From: CAWINY01 sp963837635
GTDB taxonomy: Bacteria > Acidobacteriota > Terriglobia > Terriglobales > Acidobacteriaceae
Length of the DNA: 64,000 nucleotides
Direction: 5' to 3'
Assembly: GCA_963837635.1 (NCBI GenBank)
Contig: CAWINY010000006.1
Coordinates: 620,001-684,000 of the forward strand
The notes below the pieces were generated by a model. It made no database searches, was not told the DNA's origin, and saw only the letters and a program-made list of their open reading frames with translations. Made by a program: the position numbers and the translations under genes. Positions 44,009 to 53,929 of this stretch are shown in pieces (the first letter of the stretch is position 1; every line of letters starts with the position of its first letter).

Positions 44009-44220
44009 CAGCGCCGACAGGCATAGGCGGCCAGGGCATTGCGAGCAGCCGGATCGGCCTCTTCCATTAGGAGGTGCACTAGCAGGTTCAAGTCAGGATC
44101 GGGCGACTCAAGGGCGCTGACGAGTTCGTCCATCGCCTCATTCAGCGCATGTTTGCGCCACAGGAGAGCGCACAGGAACAGGTAGGGGGCATCGATGCGA
44201 TCCACGGAGTCGCCGTTCAT
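43996..44220 (-). CDS. Small helical protein, unknown
   Basis: 74 residues, entirely helical in appearance (LWRKHALNEAMDELVSALES, LLVHLLMEEADPAARNALAAYA). No Cys or membrane helix. It starts 15 bases after the stop of the response regulator, so both are likely co-transcribed. I do not recognise it. Confidence 0.5.
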   Translation of the reverse strand: MNGDSVDRIDAPYLFLCALLWRKHALNEAMDELVSALESPDPDLNLLVHLLMEEADPAARNALAAYACRRWQTS

Positions 44221-44235
44221 GGAGTGGCCTCTTCC

Positions 44236-44589
44236 CTACGCAGCGCATGAATCGGCCAGGAGATCCGTAATCGTGCGAAGAAGTTCGGGCATAGCGAAAG
44301 GCTTCTGGATCATGGCATCGACCTTGGGCAAACCATCCCCACATTCCAGATCACGGCCGGTACAGAGCAGTATTCGCATCCTTGGATTCACGCGCCGGCC
44401 TTCCTCGACCAGTTGCTGGCAATCGTTAACACAGTCCAAGAGCACCAGATCGAACTGCTGGTTCTTCAGCAACGCGATTCCATCGGCAACATTGGCTGCA
44501 ACCTGCACCGCGTGAGCTGCACTCTGCAGCACTAATTGGATGGTGCGCAGCACCGCCGGTTCGTCATCCACGCACAGCACGGATGCCAT
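44236..44589 (-). CDS. Stand-alone response-regulator receiver protein
   Basis: 117 residues from the ATG of MASVLCVDDEP, containing only a receiver domain. The acid pocket is CVDDEP, the phospho-acceptor is the Asp of LVLLDCVND, and the switch Lys is in IQKPFAMPELL. A Thr is present in LLCTGRD. No output domain is attached, so it would act by protein contact. A few codons upstream (MKGSCN) could also serve as start. No kinase gene is adjacent. Confidence 0.85.
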   Translation of the reverse strand: MASVLCVDDEPAVLRTIQLVLQSAAHAVQVAANVADGIALLKNQQFDLVLLDCVNDCQQLVEEGRRVNPRMRILLCTGRDLECGDGLPKVDAMIQKPFAMPELLRTITDLLADSCAA

Positions 44590-44791
44590 ATTACAACTCC
44601 CCTTCATGGCTTTGTCTCCTCACCCTTGTCTCTTCCGGTCCTCGATTATGTAGGGAGATTCATCGGCCAGCCAGCCCAGATGGGAGGCTCGCCGGGTCGC
44701 TGGATGGTAATGCTTGGGGATCCCTCTTTCGAGGTGGTTGAGCGCATTCTGGCGGTTCCAATACTAAGCGCGTTTGCTGGTAGCGCGGCGG

Positions 44792-47700
44792 CTACCAGTG
44801 GAGACGCAAAGCGAACTGGACTTGCCGGGCGTTGGTCACCACCGTGGTGATGGTACCGGCTGCCGTCGAACCGATGCTTGCGTTCGGCAATCCGAAATTC
44901 GCCCGGTTCAGCAGATTGAAGAACTCCGACCGGAACTGCAGTCCGATCCGCTCATTCAGACGGAAGTCTTTGTCCGCGGCAAAATCCCAGGTGAAGAGAC
45001 CCGGTCCGATCAGGATATTGCGGCCGGCATCGCCGAAGGTGAAAGGCGGCGGGTTGACGAAACACGAGACGTCAAACCACTGACTCGCGGTCCTGCGATC
45101 GGCAGGCAGATTGCCATTGCAGATGCGGTCGGGGCGGGTGAACGTGCCGGTGTTGGCGGTCGGCGTGGCAAGGAATACGGAAAACGGCGCCCCCGATTGC
45201 GCGGTGACAATGCTAGCGATCTGCCATCCACCGGCGATGGCGTTCGCGAACCGAGGCGCGTTGTTCATGAATCTGCGTCCAGTGCCGAGCGGAAGCTCGT
45301 AGATGGTGCTGAGGGTAAAGCGATGTCGGTAATCGAAGCTGGAGAGACCGTAGCTGGCACGGATGTCACGCGGATCCTGGATGTTGTTGCGCGGATCGCC
45401 CGACGAGGAGTTGCCGCCTCCGCCTTCGTCCAGGCTCTTGCTCCAGGTGTAGGCGGCAAGAAGGGACAATCCCCGGCTGTACCGCTTTTCCGCCGATAAC
45501 TGCAGGCCGTTGTAGTTGGAAATCCCGCGAGGCTCCCACGAGGAAATCACACCAAAAGCAGGAAACGGCCGGCGAGGAGCGACCGGTCCCGGTCCCGGCA
45601 CGGCCACATTTTCGTTAATAGCGATATTCAGGTGATTCCCATGGCTGCCGACGTATGCGGCGCGTGCCACCAGCGAAGAAGTCAGCTGTCGCTCGATCGT
45701 GAGGTGCCATTGCTGCACGTTGGGCGTCAGGTTGCTGGCGGGCTGATAGACGACCGTGGGTACATTGTTTGCGCTCGGCGTTGCGGGGATGCCACTCGAT
45801 GTACTCAGGCAGGGTGTGGTCGAACTGCACGCGACTGTGAACTGTTGGGCGAATGGGAAGTTAGTGAATAGTCGCGCCGAGCCGCCGGTGCCCTGTTCGT
45901 TGAAATAGAAGAGTCCGTAGGCGGCGCGGACCGCGGTCTTGTCGCCTATCCGGTAGGCGAGACCGATGCGCGGACTGAAGTCATGTTTTTGCAGATCGAG
46001 GATGCTCGACGATATGCCGTTCTGTCCCGCGAGCGTGAGTGTTCCGGAGCTGAGCAAGAAATCCGACAGCCGGTTGTGCTGCTCCGATACCGGCGTGAAC
46101 AGGTCATAACGCAGACCTAGATTGAGCGTGAGCCGGTTCGTCACCCGCCACTGGTCCTGCACAAAGGCGCCGTATTCACCGTACCGCGCATAAGGCGTGC
46201 CTTGAGGGAGGGTCGATTTGCCGGAGCTGACGGGGAGGCCAAGCAGGAAATCCGCGAATCCGGCGCCGGTGCCCAAGGGACTCGATGGATCGTTGGTGTA
46301 CGTTCCGCTAAAACTCAGGGCGCCCGAAGGGTTGGCCAATTGAAAGAACCCGAATCGATTCTGGATGGCGCTGAAGCCGAATCGCAAAAGATGGGCGCCG
46401 TGCGTATAGAAAGCGGTGTCGCTCAACTGCCATGTATTCTGCGGGACAACCTCCGGCAGGAATGCCGAGTCATAGCCCGCCTCGCCGGAGATGGTGAGAC
46501 TGGCCATCGCCCCCGCGTTGGCACCAGTGTTTGCGCCCTGCAGACCGAGTCGACTGGCCAGATTGTGGCCCTCGTCCAGAGAACTCACCCGCAAAGCAAA
46601 TCGCGTGTAGCCGAGCGCGAGCTGATTCAGCAGGTTTGGCGTGAATTGATGGACTTCCTGTACCGTTGCCTGCTGGCTCGGTGCATGGTTCAGCTTGAGG
46701 GTCCCGGCGATGGAGTTTCCCTGTGCGAAGGCCAGTGGGTTGATGACGCCATTCACCAGGACTGGCGTAGCGGGATAGCTAATATCTGCCCGGCCATAGG
46801 TGTATCTGGCAAACATGCTGTCCTTGTCGGAGAAGCTCTGGTCCACGCGGGCGTCAAACTGATCCTGAACCTGCACTTGGAGAGGGTTGATACGCAGGTT
46901 GTTCGTCACGCCCGGCAAGTTCGGCAGAGGAAAAAGCGCGAGCAGGTTACGTGCGACGGGGTCAATGCGGCCAGAGGGAATAATGTTGCCTGAAAATTGC
47001 GTGCGCGTGTTGGTCGCAGGATTGAAGGTGCTCGGATCGAAGATAGTCGCTGGAAAGCCGCTGAAGTCGCCCGCGCGCATGGCAGCAGTCGGCACGGAAA
47101 CGATGGAGGTGGCCGCGGTATGGATGCGCAGGCCCTGATAGTCGCCAAAGAAGAACGTTTTGTTCTTCCGAATCGGCCCGCCTATGGCGAAGCCGAACTG
47201 GTTCTGCTGGAACTGCGGTTTCTGGGCGTCGAAGAACTGGCGGGCGTCCAGGGCATCGTTACGCAGGAACTCGAAAGCGGAGCCGTGGAGTTCATTGGAA
47301 CCGGAACGGGTGACAACATTCACCACCGCGCCGCCGGAGGCAAATTCGGCGTCGTAGTTGCCCTGCTGGACCTGAAATTCCTGAATGTCTTCGAGGTTGG
47401 GGAACACTTTGATGGTGCCGACGGACTGGTCGCGGTCGTCGATCCCGTCGATCATGAAAGTATTGAAGCTGCCGCGCGCGCCGTCGGCGACGATCTCGGC
47501 GCCCGCGCGCTGGGTTTCATTGCCGTTGCCTTGGGCGCGGATTCCGCCGACCGGACCGGGGTTCGTTCCCGGTACCAATAATGCGAGTTGCGAGAAATTT
47601 CGCCCGTTCAGCGGGAGCTGCTGGATGGCGTGCTCCGAGATCACATTTCCGATTTCGGAGGTCTCGCTGTTGAGCAGCGGAGGCCCGGCCACGGTCACCT

Positions 47701-48052
47701 GCACCTGCTGCACAGCGCCGGCCTGCAAGGTGAAATCTTGCCGAATGGTTTGGTTAATTCGGAGCACGAGGTTCCTGCGCGTCACCGTGGCGCATCTTGG
47801 CGCACTCACTTGGACCGAATAATTGCCCGGACTGAGCAGCGGGACTGTGTAGTAGCCCTGCGCGCTCGTTTGCTTTCTAACGGAGATTCCGGTCCTCTGT
47901 TCGATGACTTCGACTTGGGCATTCGCGATAGGCGCGCCTGTGGGGTCGATTACTTGACCGGAAAACGTTCCCGTGGCATTCACCTGGGCTGACTGAGGAA
48001 GGGCGCAGCAGAGGAAGAACAGGAAGAGGAACGACAGTCGAACGGTACACAT
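44792..48052 (-). CDS. TonB-dependent outer-membrane receptor with carboxypeptidase-regulatory-like domain
   Basis: About 1086 residues. The start used is the ATG of MCTVRLSFLFLFFLCC, which opens a signal peptide; longer readings are less natural. A regulatory-like domain follows (GTFSGQVIDPTGAPIANAQVEVIEQRTG), then a plug with LPLNGRNFSQLALLVPG, and a long beta-barrel ending in aromatic-rich FALRLHW, the outer-membrane insertion signal. Such receptors bring large ligands across the outer membrane; the substrate is not clear. It is divergent from a sensor kinase operon, which suggests a regulatory link. Confidence 0.9.
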   Translation of the reverse strand: MCTVRLSFLFLFFLCCALPQSAQVNATGTFSGQVIDPTGAPIANAQVEVIEQRTGISVRKQTSAQGYYTVPLLSPGNYSVQVSAPRCATVTRRNLVLRINQTIRQDFTLQAGAVQQVQVTVAGPPLLNSETSEIGNVISEHAIQQLPLNGRNFSQLALLVPGTNPGPVGGIRAQGNGNETQRAGAEIVADGARGSFNTFMIDGIDDRDQSVGTIKVFPNLEDIQEFQVQQGNYDAEFASGGAVVNVVTRSGSNELHGSAFEFLRNDALDARQFFDAQKPQFQQNQFGFAIGGPIRKNKTFFFGDYQGLRIHTAATSIVSVPTAAMRAGDFSGFPATIFDPSTFNPATNTRTQFSGNIIPSGRIDPVARNLLALFPLPNLPGVTNNLRINPLQVQVQDQFDARVDQSFSDKDSMFARYTYGRADISYPATPVLVNGVINPLAFAQGNSIAGTLKLNHAPSQQATVQEVHQFTPNLLNQLALGYTRFALRVSSLDEGHNLASRLGLQGANTGANAGAMASLTISGEAGYDSAFLPEVVPQNTWQLSDTAFYTHGAHLLRFGFSAIQNRFGFFQLANPSGALSFSGTYTNDPSSPLGTGAGFADFLLGLPVSSGKSTLPQGTPYARYGEYGAFVQDQWRVTNRLTLNLGLRYDLFTPVSEQHNRLSDFLLSSGTLTLAGQNGISSSILDLQKHDFSPRIGLAYRIGDKTAVRAAYGLFYFNEQGTGGSARLFTNFPFAQQFTVACSSTTPCLSTSSGIPATPSANNVPTVVYQPASNLTPNVQQWHLTIERQLTSSLVARAAYVGSHGNHLNIAINENVAVPGPGPVAPRRPFPAFGVISSWEPRGISNYNGLQLSAEKRYSRGLSLLAAYTWSKSLDEGGGGNSSSGDPRNNIQDPRDIRASYGLSSFDYRHRFTLSTIYELPLGTGRRFMNNAPRFANAIAGGWQIASIVTAQSGAPFSVFLATPTANTGTFTRPDRICNGNLPADRRTASQWFDVSCFVNPPPFTFGDAGRNILIGPGLFTWDFAADKDFRLNERIGLQFRSEFFNLLNRANFGLPNASIGSTAAGTITTVVTNARQVQFALRLHW

Positions 48053-48232
48053 GACGGGAATCCACCTGACTTGAGGGAATCCACGTGACTGGAGATTGCT
48101 GCGCAGGCAAAATCGTTGCCCCACGCAACTCCGCTTTCTGAATGATCCGGATCGTAAGCCGATCTACTTCGGCGGCCTTGCGGCCGGCATGAACTGAGAT
48201 ACAATGCTCGCGCAAGACGTAGAGAGCAGCCC

Positions 48233-51200
48233 ATGTGTCGCTGGAAGAGATGGGGAGCTCCGATTCGTGCAGCGCGACCTCTCGCGCCTCAATGCCTGGG
48301 GAGATTTTCCGTCTTCGTCCTTACCCTTCTATTTGTTCTTTGCTGCGCTGGGCGCTCGACGGCAAGCCAGCAAGACCACGGGGTTATCCAGCTCTCGGTT
48401 GTCGAAGGCGCCGATCTTCGGTTCGCGCACATGTCCTTCGGAGAAGGCCGGTCTCATGGACGAATCAGTGCGATCGTTGAGGATGACCAAGGATTTCTCT
48501 GGTTTGGCACGAATAGCGGCCTGCAACGCTATGACGGCTACCGCCTGCGCAAGTTCCAGCACGATCCCGGGGATCCGAAGAGCCTGAGCGGCAGCTACAT
48601 CAATACGCTTTTCAAAGACCGCTCCGGAAAACTCTGGGTCGCATCGGATGAATATCTCGAACGCTATGATCCGGCGACCGAGAGCTTCACTCGCTATTCA
48701 TCCCTGGCGCACGGAATCGAGGGCTGGGTTTGGCACATCAGCCAGGACCGTGAAGGAACGCTTTGGCTCGCGACCCACGCCGGACTGGTCCGGCTTGACC
48801 CAGCCTCATGGCAGACCATTCGCTTTAAGCACATTCCGGGCGACCCCACGAGTTTAAGGGGCGATGTCGTAACCTCCACCTTGGAACAGAGGGATGGAAC
48901 CTTCTGGGTCGCCACTACTGACGGCTTGGATATTTTTGATCGCAAAACCGGGAAGGTGACCCAGCACTTCCCGCTGCCACCGCACCCACCAGCGTCATTA
49001 CAGGTCGAAACTGTCATGGATTTGCTGGAGGACCACGCGAATGTTCTATGGGTGACTTATTCCTTCGGAAATGGATTGGCGCGCGTAGATCGCCGCAACA
49101 GCAGGCTGGTCGAATATTCGCAGGCCGGCGCCCCGTCGGACACGCAGCCTTCCGGTATACGCGCGATTCAAGAGGATGAGGATGGTACATTGTGGCTCGG
49201 CACCGCAAGTGGCGGGATATTGAAGCTGGACCGGCATCGGCAGCGTTTCGTCCGCTATCGCAACGATCCCCGCCATCCTTACAGCTTGAGTTCGGATCAG
49301 GTTGTTGCGCTTTTCGCTGACCGCGACCGCAACATTTGGGTCGGAACAACCGGAGGCGGCCTCGATCGCTTTACCTATAGGCAGATACCGTTCAACACCT
49401 ACCAGCACGAACCTTACAATCCCAACAGCCTGGAAAGCAATTACACGACGTCCGTACTTGAGGACAGCCATGGAGACCTGTGGGTCGGGAGCAGGAAGGC
49501 CCTCACGCGAATCGACGGGAAAACTGGAAAGTTTACCTTTTACCGGACCGCGGGACGGCCCGGCGGCCTCTCCAGTACGTGGGTGATCTCCATGGCGGAG
49601 GATCGTTCGGGGTATCTCTGGTTCGGTACTCTGGGCGGGGGACTCAATCGCTATGATCGGCGGAGCGGACGATTCAAGGTCTACCGTCACCATCCCGCCG
49701 ATGCTCACAGCCTAAGTCACGACAACGTACTGGGCCTGTTTGTCGATCATGAAGGCACCTTGTGGGCTGGAACCGAGGATGGTCTCAGCGCTTTCGACCC
49801 GGCGACCGAGCGTTTCCGGGTGTACCGTCCTCAGAAACCACCCTGGTTTCGCCGCTACCGCGCAATCGCCGAAGACGCGCAGGGGGCCTTATGGCTCGGC
49901 AGCCTGGGCGGCGACCTGCAACGTCTCGATCCCGCCACCGGGAACTTCACCATCTACCGCCAGGGAAGCGGGGGGGTGGGCGAACAAGTGAATACCGTTT
50001 GTGTCGATCGCTCCGGTATTGTCTGGGCTGGCACGCAGAGCGGGCTGGATCGCTTGGATCCCGCCACCGGAAAATTCACCGCATATGCCGAACGCGATGG
50101 CCTGCCTGACAGCTCGGTGAACAGCATCCTCGAAGATGGGCGTGGAGATCTGTGGCTGAGCACCGGCAACGGTCTATCGCGATTCAGTCCGCCAACCAAA
50201 ACCTTCAGCAATTACTACACCTCCGACGGATTATTGGGAAACGAGTTCTACAATTATGCAAACGCGTATAAGAGTCCGAATGGAGAGTTGTTCTTCAACT
50301 CCTATGCCGGAGTGATCGCCTTTTTTCCTGAGAAGGTGGAGAAGGTGGACGATCCCTACATCCCTCCCGTGGTTCTCACCGACTTCCAACTGTTCAATAA
50401 GCCGGTGTCCATCGGGGCCAACTCTCCGCTGAAGCAGTCGATCTCTTTCACGAACTCTTTGGTTCTTTCCCATATTCAGAACATCTTCTCTTTCGAATTC
50501 GCGGCGCTCAGCTACTCCGATCCGGAACAAGTCCGCTACCGTTACCGGCTCGAAGGATTGGAGACCGAATGGAACGAGGTGAACAGCCGCCGCCGATCTG
50601 TTACCTACACCACGCTTCCGCCCGGGCAGTACGTATTTCGCGTTCAAGCGCGCACCAACCGCGGCTCCTGGAACGAGAACGGGGCGAGCCTTCGCATCCA
50701 AATCCTGCCCCCATGGTGGAGCACCTGGTGGTTCCGGAGTAGTTGTGCCGGCTTGATTTTGCTCTCTCTCTGGGGGCTCTATCAGTTCCGGCTCCATCGG
50801 CTTGCACGCCAGTACGACATGCTTCTGGAAGAGCGTGTCGGCGAGCGCACCCGCATTGCGCGCGAGCTGCACGACACCCTGCTGCAGAGTTTCCAGGGAT
50901 TGATGCTGCTGTTTCAAAGGGTCCACAACCTGCTTCCCGAGCGTCCCGTGGAAGCCGTGCAAGCGCTGGACGATGCTCTCGTGCGGGCGGATCAGGCCCT
51001 GATCGAAGGCCGGGATGCGGTCCGCGATTTGCGTTCTCCTGCGGCGGTGAGTACCGATTTGGCAAAGGCGATTACCGCTCTCGGAGAAGAGCTCTCCGAC
51101 CATGACAGCAACCGACCTTCGCCGGCTTTTCGTGTGGTCGTGGAAGGCACGCCGCGAACTCTGCATCCCATCCTGCGGGACGAGATCTATCGCATTGCGC

Positions 51201-51535
51201 GGGAGGCGTTGCGCAACGCCTCCCACCATGCCCAGGCGCGCCGGATTGAAGCGGATATTTCGTATGGCGAAACTCTTCTTCGCTTGCGGATTCGGGATGA
51301 TGGCAGCGGCATTGCCCCGGAAGTCCTGGGTCAGGGTGGCAGTGCCGGACACTGGGGCTTGCCTGGGATGCGCGAGCGAGCCCAACGCATTGGCGGACAA
51401 TTCGAGGTCTGGAGCCGGCCCGGAGCCGGCACCGAAGTTGAACTGAGCATTCCCGGCTCCATCGCCTACGGAGCCTCTCCCGCTCGCGCCGGTTTTCATC
51501 TCTTCCGCAGGAAGAAGAGGGAGCGAGCCGCATGA
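48233..51535 (+). CDS. Beta-propeller sensor histidine kinase
   Basis: 1100 residues. A signal peptide or anchor (about 24-45) is followed by about 13 recurring LW(L/F/V)G(T/S)xxxGLxRxD units, roughly two seven-bladed propellers, and a Y_Y_Y-type domain (VRYRYRLEGLETEWNEV near 775). One membrane helix (about 835-855) leads to the dimerisation helix ERTRIARELHDTLLQS with the phospho-accepting His at about 880, and an ATPase domain with DDGSGI and GHWGLPGMRERA. It is a periplasmic-sensor kinase of the NarX type. It overlaps its regulator by four bases; ligand unknown. Confidence 0.92.
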   Translation: MCRWKRWGAPIRAARPLAPQCLGRFSVFVLTLLFVLCCAGRSTASQQDHGVIQLSVVEGADLRFAHMSFGEGRSHGRISAIVEDDQGFLWFGTNSGLQRYDGYRLRKFQHDPGDPKSLSGSYINTLFKDRSGKLWVASDEYLERYDPATESFTRYSSLAHGIEGWVWHISQDREGTLWLATHAGLVRLDPASWQTIRFKHIPGDPTSLRGDVVTSTLEQRDGTFWVATTDGLDIFDRKTGKVTQHFPLPPHPPASLQVETVMDLLEDHANVLWVTYSFGNGLARVDRRNSRLVEYSQAGAPSDTQPSGIRAIQEDEDGTLWLGTASGGILKLDRHRQRFVRYRNDPRHPYSLSSDQVVALFADRDRNIWVGTTGGGLDRFTYRQIPFNTYQHEPYNPNSLESNYTTSVLEDSHGDLWVGSRKALTRIDGKTGKFTFYRTAGRPGGLSSTWVISMAEDRSGYLWFGTLGGGLNRYDRRSGRFKVYRHHPADAHSLSHDNVLGLFVDHEGTLWAGTEDGLSAFDPATERFRVYRPQKPPWFRRYRAIAEDAQGALWLGSLGGDLQRLDPATGNFTIYRQGSGGVGEQVNTVCVDRSGIVWAGTQSGLDRLDPATGKFTAYAERDGLPDSSVNSILEDGRGDLWLSTGNGLSRFSPPTKTFSNYYTSDGLLGNEFYNYANAYKSPNGELFFNSYAGVIAFFPEKVEKVDDPYIPPVVLTDFQLFNKPVSIGANSPLKQSISFTNSLVLSHIQNIFSFEFAALSYSDPEQVRYRYRLEGLETEWNEVNSRRRSVTYTTLPPGQYVFRVQARTNRGSWNENGASLRIQILPPWWSTWWFRSSCAGLILLSLWGLYQFRLHRLARQYDMLLEERVGERTRIARELHDTLLQSFQGLMLLFQRVHNLLPERPVEAVQALDDALVRADQALIEGRDAVRDLRSPAAVSTDLAKAITALGEELSDHDSNRPSPAFRVVVEGTPRTLHPILRDEIYRIAREALRNASHHAQARRIEADISYGETLLRLRIRDDGSGIAPEVLGQGGSAGHWGLPGMRERAQRIGGQFEVWSRPGAGTEVELSIPGSIAYGASPARAGFHLFRRKKRERAA

Positions 51536-52164
51536 GCACCACTCCCAGCCCGATTCGGATCCTCACCGTCGACGATCACCCTCTCCTGCGCGAAGGCATT
51601 GCCGCTCTGCTTGCCGGCCAAGCGGATATGAAACTGGTTGCCGAAGCCTCCGATGGGCGCGAGGCCATCGTCCAGTTTCGCAAGCAGCATCCCGATATCA
51701 CCCTGATGGACTTGCAGATGCCCAACCTGTGCGGCATCGATGCAATCAGCGCCATTCGCGGTGAATTCCCCGTGGCGCGGATTATTGTCCTGACCACCTA
51801 TACCGGCGACGTCCAGCTACTGCGCGCGCTCAAAGCCGGCGCTCGCGCGTATCTGTTGAAGAGCTCGCTGCGTAAGGAACTGCTGGAGACGATCCGCGCC
51901 GTCCATGCCGGGCAAAGGCGCATCTCCCCGGAAGTTGCCGCTCAACTGGCTGAGTATGCCGGCGAAGAAACCTTGACCGCGCGGGAGATCGATGTCCTGC
52001 GGTTGATTGCTGCCGGTAACGCCAACAAGATGATAGCGGCTCAGCTCTCGATCACCGAGGAGACCGTCAAGGGCCACGTCAAGAACATCCTCTCCAAGCT
52101 TCGCGCCAATGACCGAACCCATGCGGTGACCATCGCCCTGAAGCGAGGCATCATCGCCTTATAA
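51532..52164 (+). CDS. NarL/LuxR-type response regulator
   Basis: 210 residues, the partner of the overlapping kinase. The receiver has the acid pair VDDHPLLREG, Asp60 in ITLMDLQMP and Lys in YLLKSS near 110. The C-terminal LuxR-type helix-turn-helix (LTAREIDVLRLIAAGNANKMIA, ITEETVKGHVKNIL) binds DNA. The ATG lies four bases before the kinase stop. It might control the divergent receptor gene, but no operator was recognised. Confidence 0.93.
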   Translation: MSTTPSPIRILTVDDHPLLREGIAALLAGQADMKLVAEASDGREAIVQFRKQHPDITLMDLQMPNLCGIDAISAIRGEFPVARIIVLTTYTGDVQLLRALKAGARAYLLKSSLRKELLETIRAVHAGQRRISPEVAAQLAEYAGEETLTAREIDVLRLIAAGNANKMIAAQLSITEETVKGHVKNILSKLRANDRTHAVTIALKRGIIAL

Positions 52165-52184
52165 GCTGAAGGGGAGGGGCGCCA

Positions 52185-52314
52185 AAACCTACCACGGAGG
52201 CACCCTTCGACTTCGCTCAGGGCAGGCTCCGACACAGAGGAAGATCACGGACAAATTACAGAATCTTTACTTTTTTGTCTTTCTCCGTGTCTCGGTGTCT
52301 CCGTGGTAGGTTTT
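52185..52314. repeat. Palindromic repeat, AAAACCTACCACGGAGGCAC family
   Basis: AAAACCTACCACGGAGGCAC at the left pairs with GTGTCTCCGTGGTAGGTTTT at the right; inner CCGACACAGAGG pairs with TTCTCCGTGTCTCGG. It lies after the response regulator and ahead of the AI-2E-like gene. Confidence 0.75.
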
Positions 52315-52329
52315 CTTGAATCGCGGGGA

Positions 52330-52863
52330 TCAGCCGTCGATCCAGTGCCCCGGACGGCGAGGCCCGCCCGGCTGGGAGGACGGCGGGATGATCTCGATGT
52401 CGGGCCGCTTCTTCTTGTGCCGCTCCCGGTAGCTGTAGAGGATGGCCAACAGCGGCGGCGCCAACAGCACTCCCCAGAAGCTGAACAAAAGGCCGAGCAC
52501 GATCGGCGCCAGCAGAGTAGCCCAGAAAGGCACGCGGGCCGTCCGCTTCATGATCAAGGGCTGAAACACCAGCCCTTCGACCACCACCACGACCGCGTAC
52601 AGGATCAGCACGTACAGCAGGCGGTCAAAGCCGCCGCTGATGCCGCCGGACACGGCCGGTCCCAGGAGCGCGAGCACCGGCCCGAAATGGGGAATGAAAT
52701 GCAGGAAGAACGCCAGGAAAGCCCACAGCGGCGCCAGCGGCACGCGCAGGATCAGCAGACCCACTAGCCAGAGCACGGCGACCGCCAGCGAGTCGTAAAT
52801 CTGCGCCTTCAGCCAGTGCTGGAGCGCCTCGAGCGTGGTATGGAAGTGATCGCGAAGGTCCAC
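52330..52863 (-). CDS. AI-2E family transporter, short form or 3' part
   Basis: 177 residues with about four membrane helices. LAFFLHFIPHFGPVLALLGPAVSGG near residue 48 and VEGLVFQPLIMKRTARVPFWATLLAPI near residue 97 are the conserved core of the AI-2E family of exporters. Normal members have about 340-380 residues, so the N-terminal half is absent: the gene starts from a GTG just after a palindromic repeat. It is either a natural short form or a truncated copy. Basic tail (YRERHKKKRPD). Confidence 0.75.
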   Translation of the reverse strand: MDLRDHFHTTLEALQHWLKAQIYDSLAVAVLWLVGLLILRVPLAPLWAFLAFFLHFIPHFGPVLALLGPAVSGGISGGFDRLLYVLILYAVVVVVEGLVFQPLIMKRTARVPFWATLLAPIVLGLLFSFWGVLLAPPLLAILYSYRERHKKKRPDIEIIPPSSQPGGPRRPGHWIDG

Positions 52864-52868
52864 CGGTT

Positions 52869-53068
52869 ATTGTAGCGCCGGCAGTCTTACTGTAGCGCGG
52901 CGGGCCCGCTCGAGCAAAAACCTCTTCACCGCAGAGGGCGCAGAGGGCACGGAGGAGGAACTCTGACTCGAAAGCGCGAGGACATAAAAAGCGAAAATCA
53001 GAAATTGAATAGCATTCCTCTGCTCTTCCTCTGCGCTCTCTGCGTCCTCTGCGGTGAAGAGGTTTTCC
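52869..53068. repeat. Palindromic repeats, GTAGCGCC and ACCGCAGAGG families
   Basis: First come TGTAGCGCCGGCAG and TGTAGCGCGGCGGGCC, degenerate members of the GTAGCGCCGG family. Then TTCACCGCAGAGGGCGCAGAG faces CTCTGCGTCCTCTGCGGTGAA about 120 bases later, a close relative of the element near 14.1 kb. Confidence 0.75.
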
Positions 53069-53104
53069 GACGCACGAAGCCCGCGCCGCATTTAAACTAG
53101 AGCT

Positions 53105-53800
53105 ATGAAATTTGGCGTCATTGTCTTCCCCGGATCGAACTGCGACCACGACGCGTACTGGGCCGCCAAGAATCTCCCCGGACAAGCGGCCACCTTCCTC
53201 TGGCACGAGTCGCACGAGCTCGAGAACTGCGACGTGGTGGTGGTTCCCGGCGGCTTTGCCTATGGCGATTACCTGCGTACGGGCGCCATCGCGAAGTTCT
53301 CGCCGGTGATGGAATCGGTCAGAAAGTTCGCCGATCACGGCGGGCTGGTGTTCGGCATCTGCAACGGCTTCCAGATCCTGACCGAATCCGGCCTGCTGCC
53401 GGGGGCGCTGATGCGCAACACCGGCCTGAAGTTCGTGTGCAAGCCGGTCTGTCTGCGGGTGGAGAACGCCGAGACTCCGTTTACCAATGCCTGCATCGAG
53501 GGCGAGGTGCTCGAAATGCCCATCGCCCACATGGACGGGAATTACTTCTGCGATGACGAGACGCTCGACCGCCTGAAGCGCAACCAGCAGATCGTCTTCC
53601 GCTACGCCAACCGCATGGGCGAGATCACGCCGGATGCGAACCCCAACGGCTCGCTGGAGAACATCGCCGGCATCTGCAACGAGGGCCGCAATGTGCTCGG
53701 CATGATGCCGCACCCCGAGCGCGCCAGCGAAGCGCAGCTCGGCTCCGTCGATGGCATAAAGATGTTCAATTCGCTGGTGGCGGCTCTGGCGGCGAAGTAA
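53105..53800 (+). CDS. purQ: Phosphoribosylformylglycinamidine synthase glutaminase subunit
   Basis: Step of purine synthesis: supplies ammonia from glutamine to FGAM synthase (PurL). 231 residues, a class I glutamine amidotransferase. FPGSNCDHDAYW near residue 8 and VVVVPGGFAYGDYLRTG near 45 open the domain; the catalytic Cys86 is in GICNGFQIL and the His/Glu pair in MMPHPERASE near 204. Length is normal for the separate PurQ type. purL is not in the window. The ATG is two to three bases after TAGAGCT, with a weak ribosome site. Confidence 0.97.
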   Translation: MKFGVIVFPGSNCDHDAYWAAKNLPGQAATFLWHESHELENCDVVVVPGGFAYGDYLRTGAIAKFSPVMESVRKFADHGGLVFGICNGFQILTESGLLPGALMRNTGLKFVCKPVCLRVENAETPFTNACIEGEVLEMPIAHMDGNYFCDDETLDRLKRNQQIVFRYANRMGEITPDANPNGSLENIAGICNEGRNVLGMMPHPERASEAQLGSVDGIKMFNSLVAALAAK

Positions 53801-53929
53801 CTCCCGCGGTCAATCGTGCCGACACTTTTCGGTCGTGCCCTAATTTGCCCTTTGTTCGCCTTTGGTCGAACAAATATGTATCAGAATAGTCCATAGACGC
53901 AGGGCGCTCCCAATGAGAGCATTGCCGGC

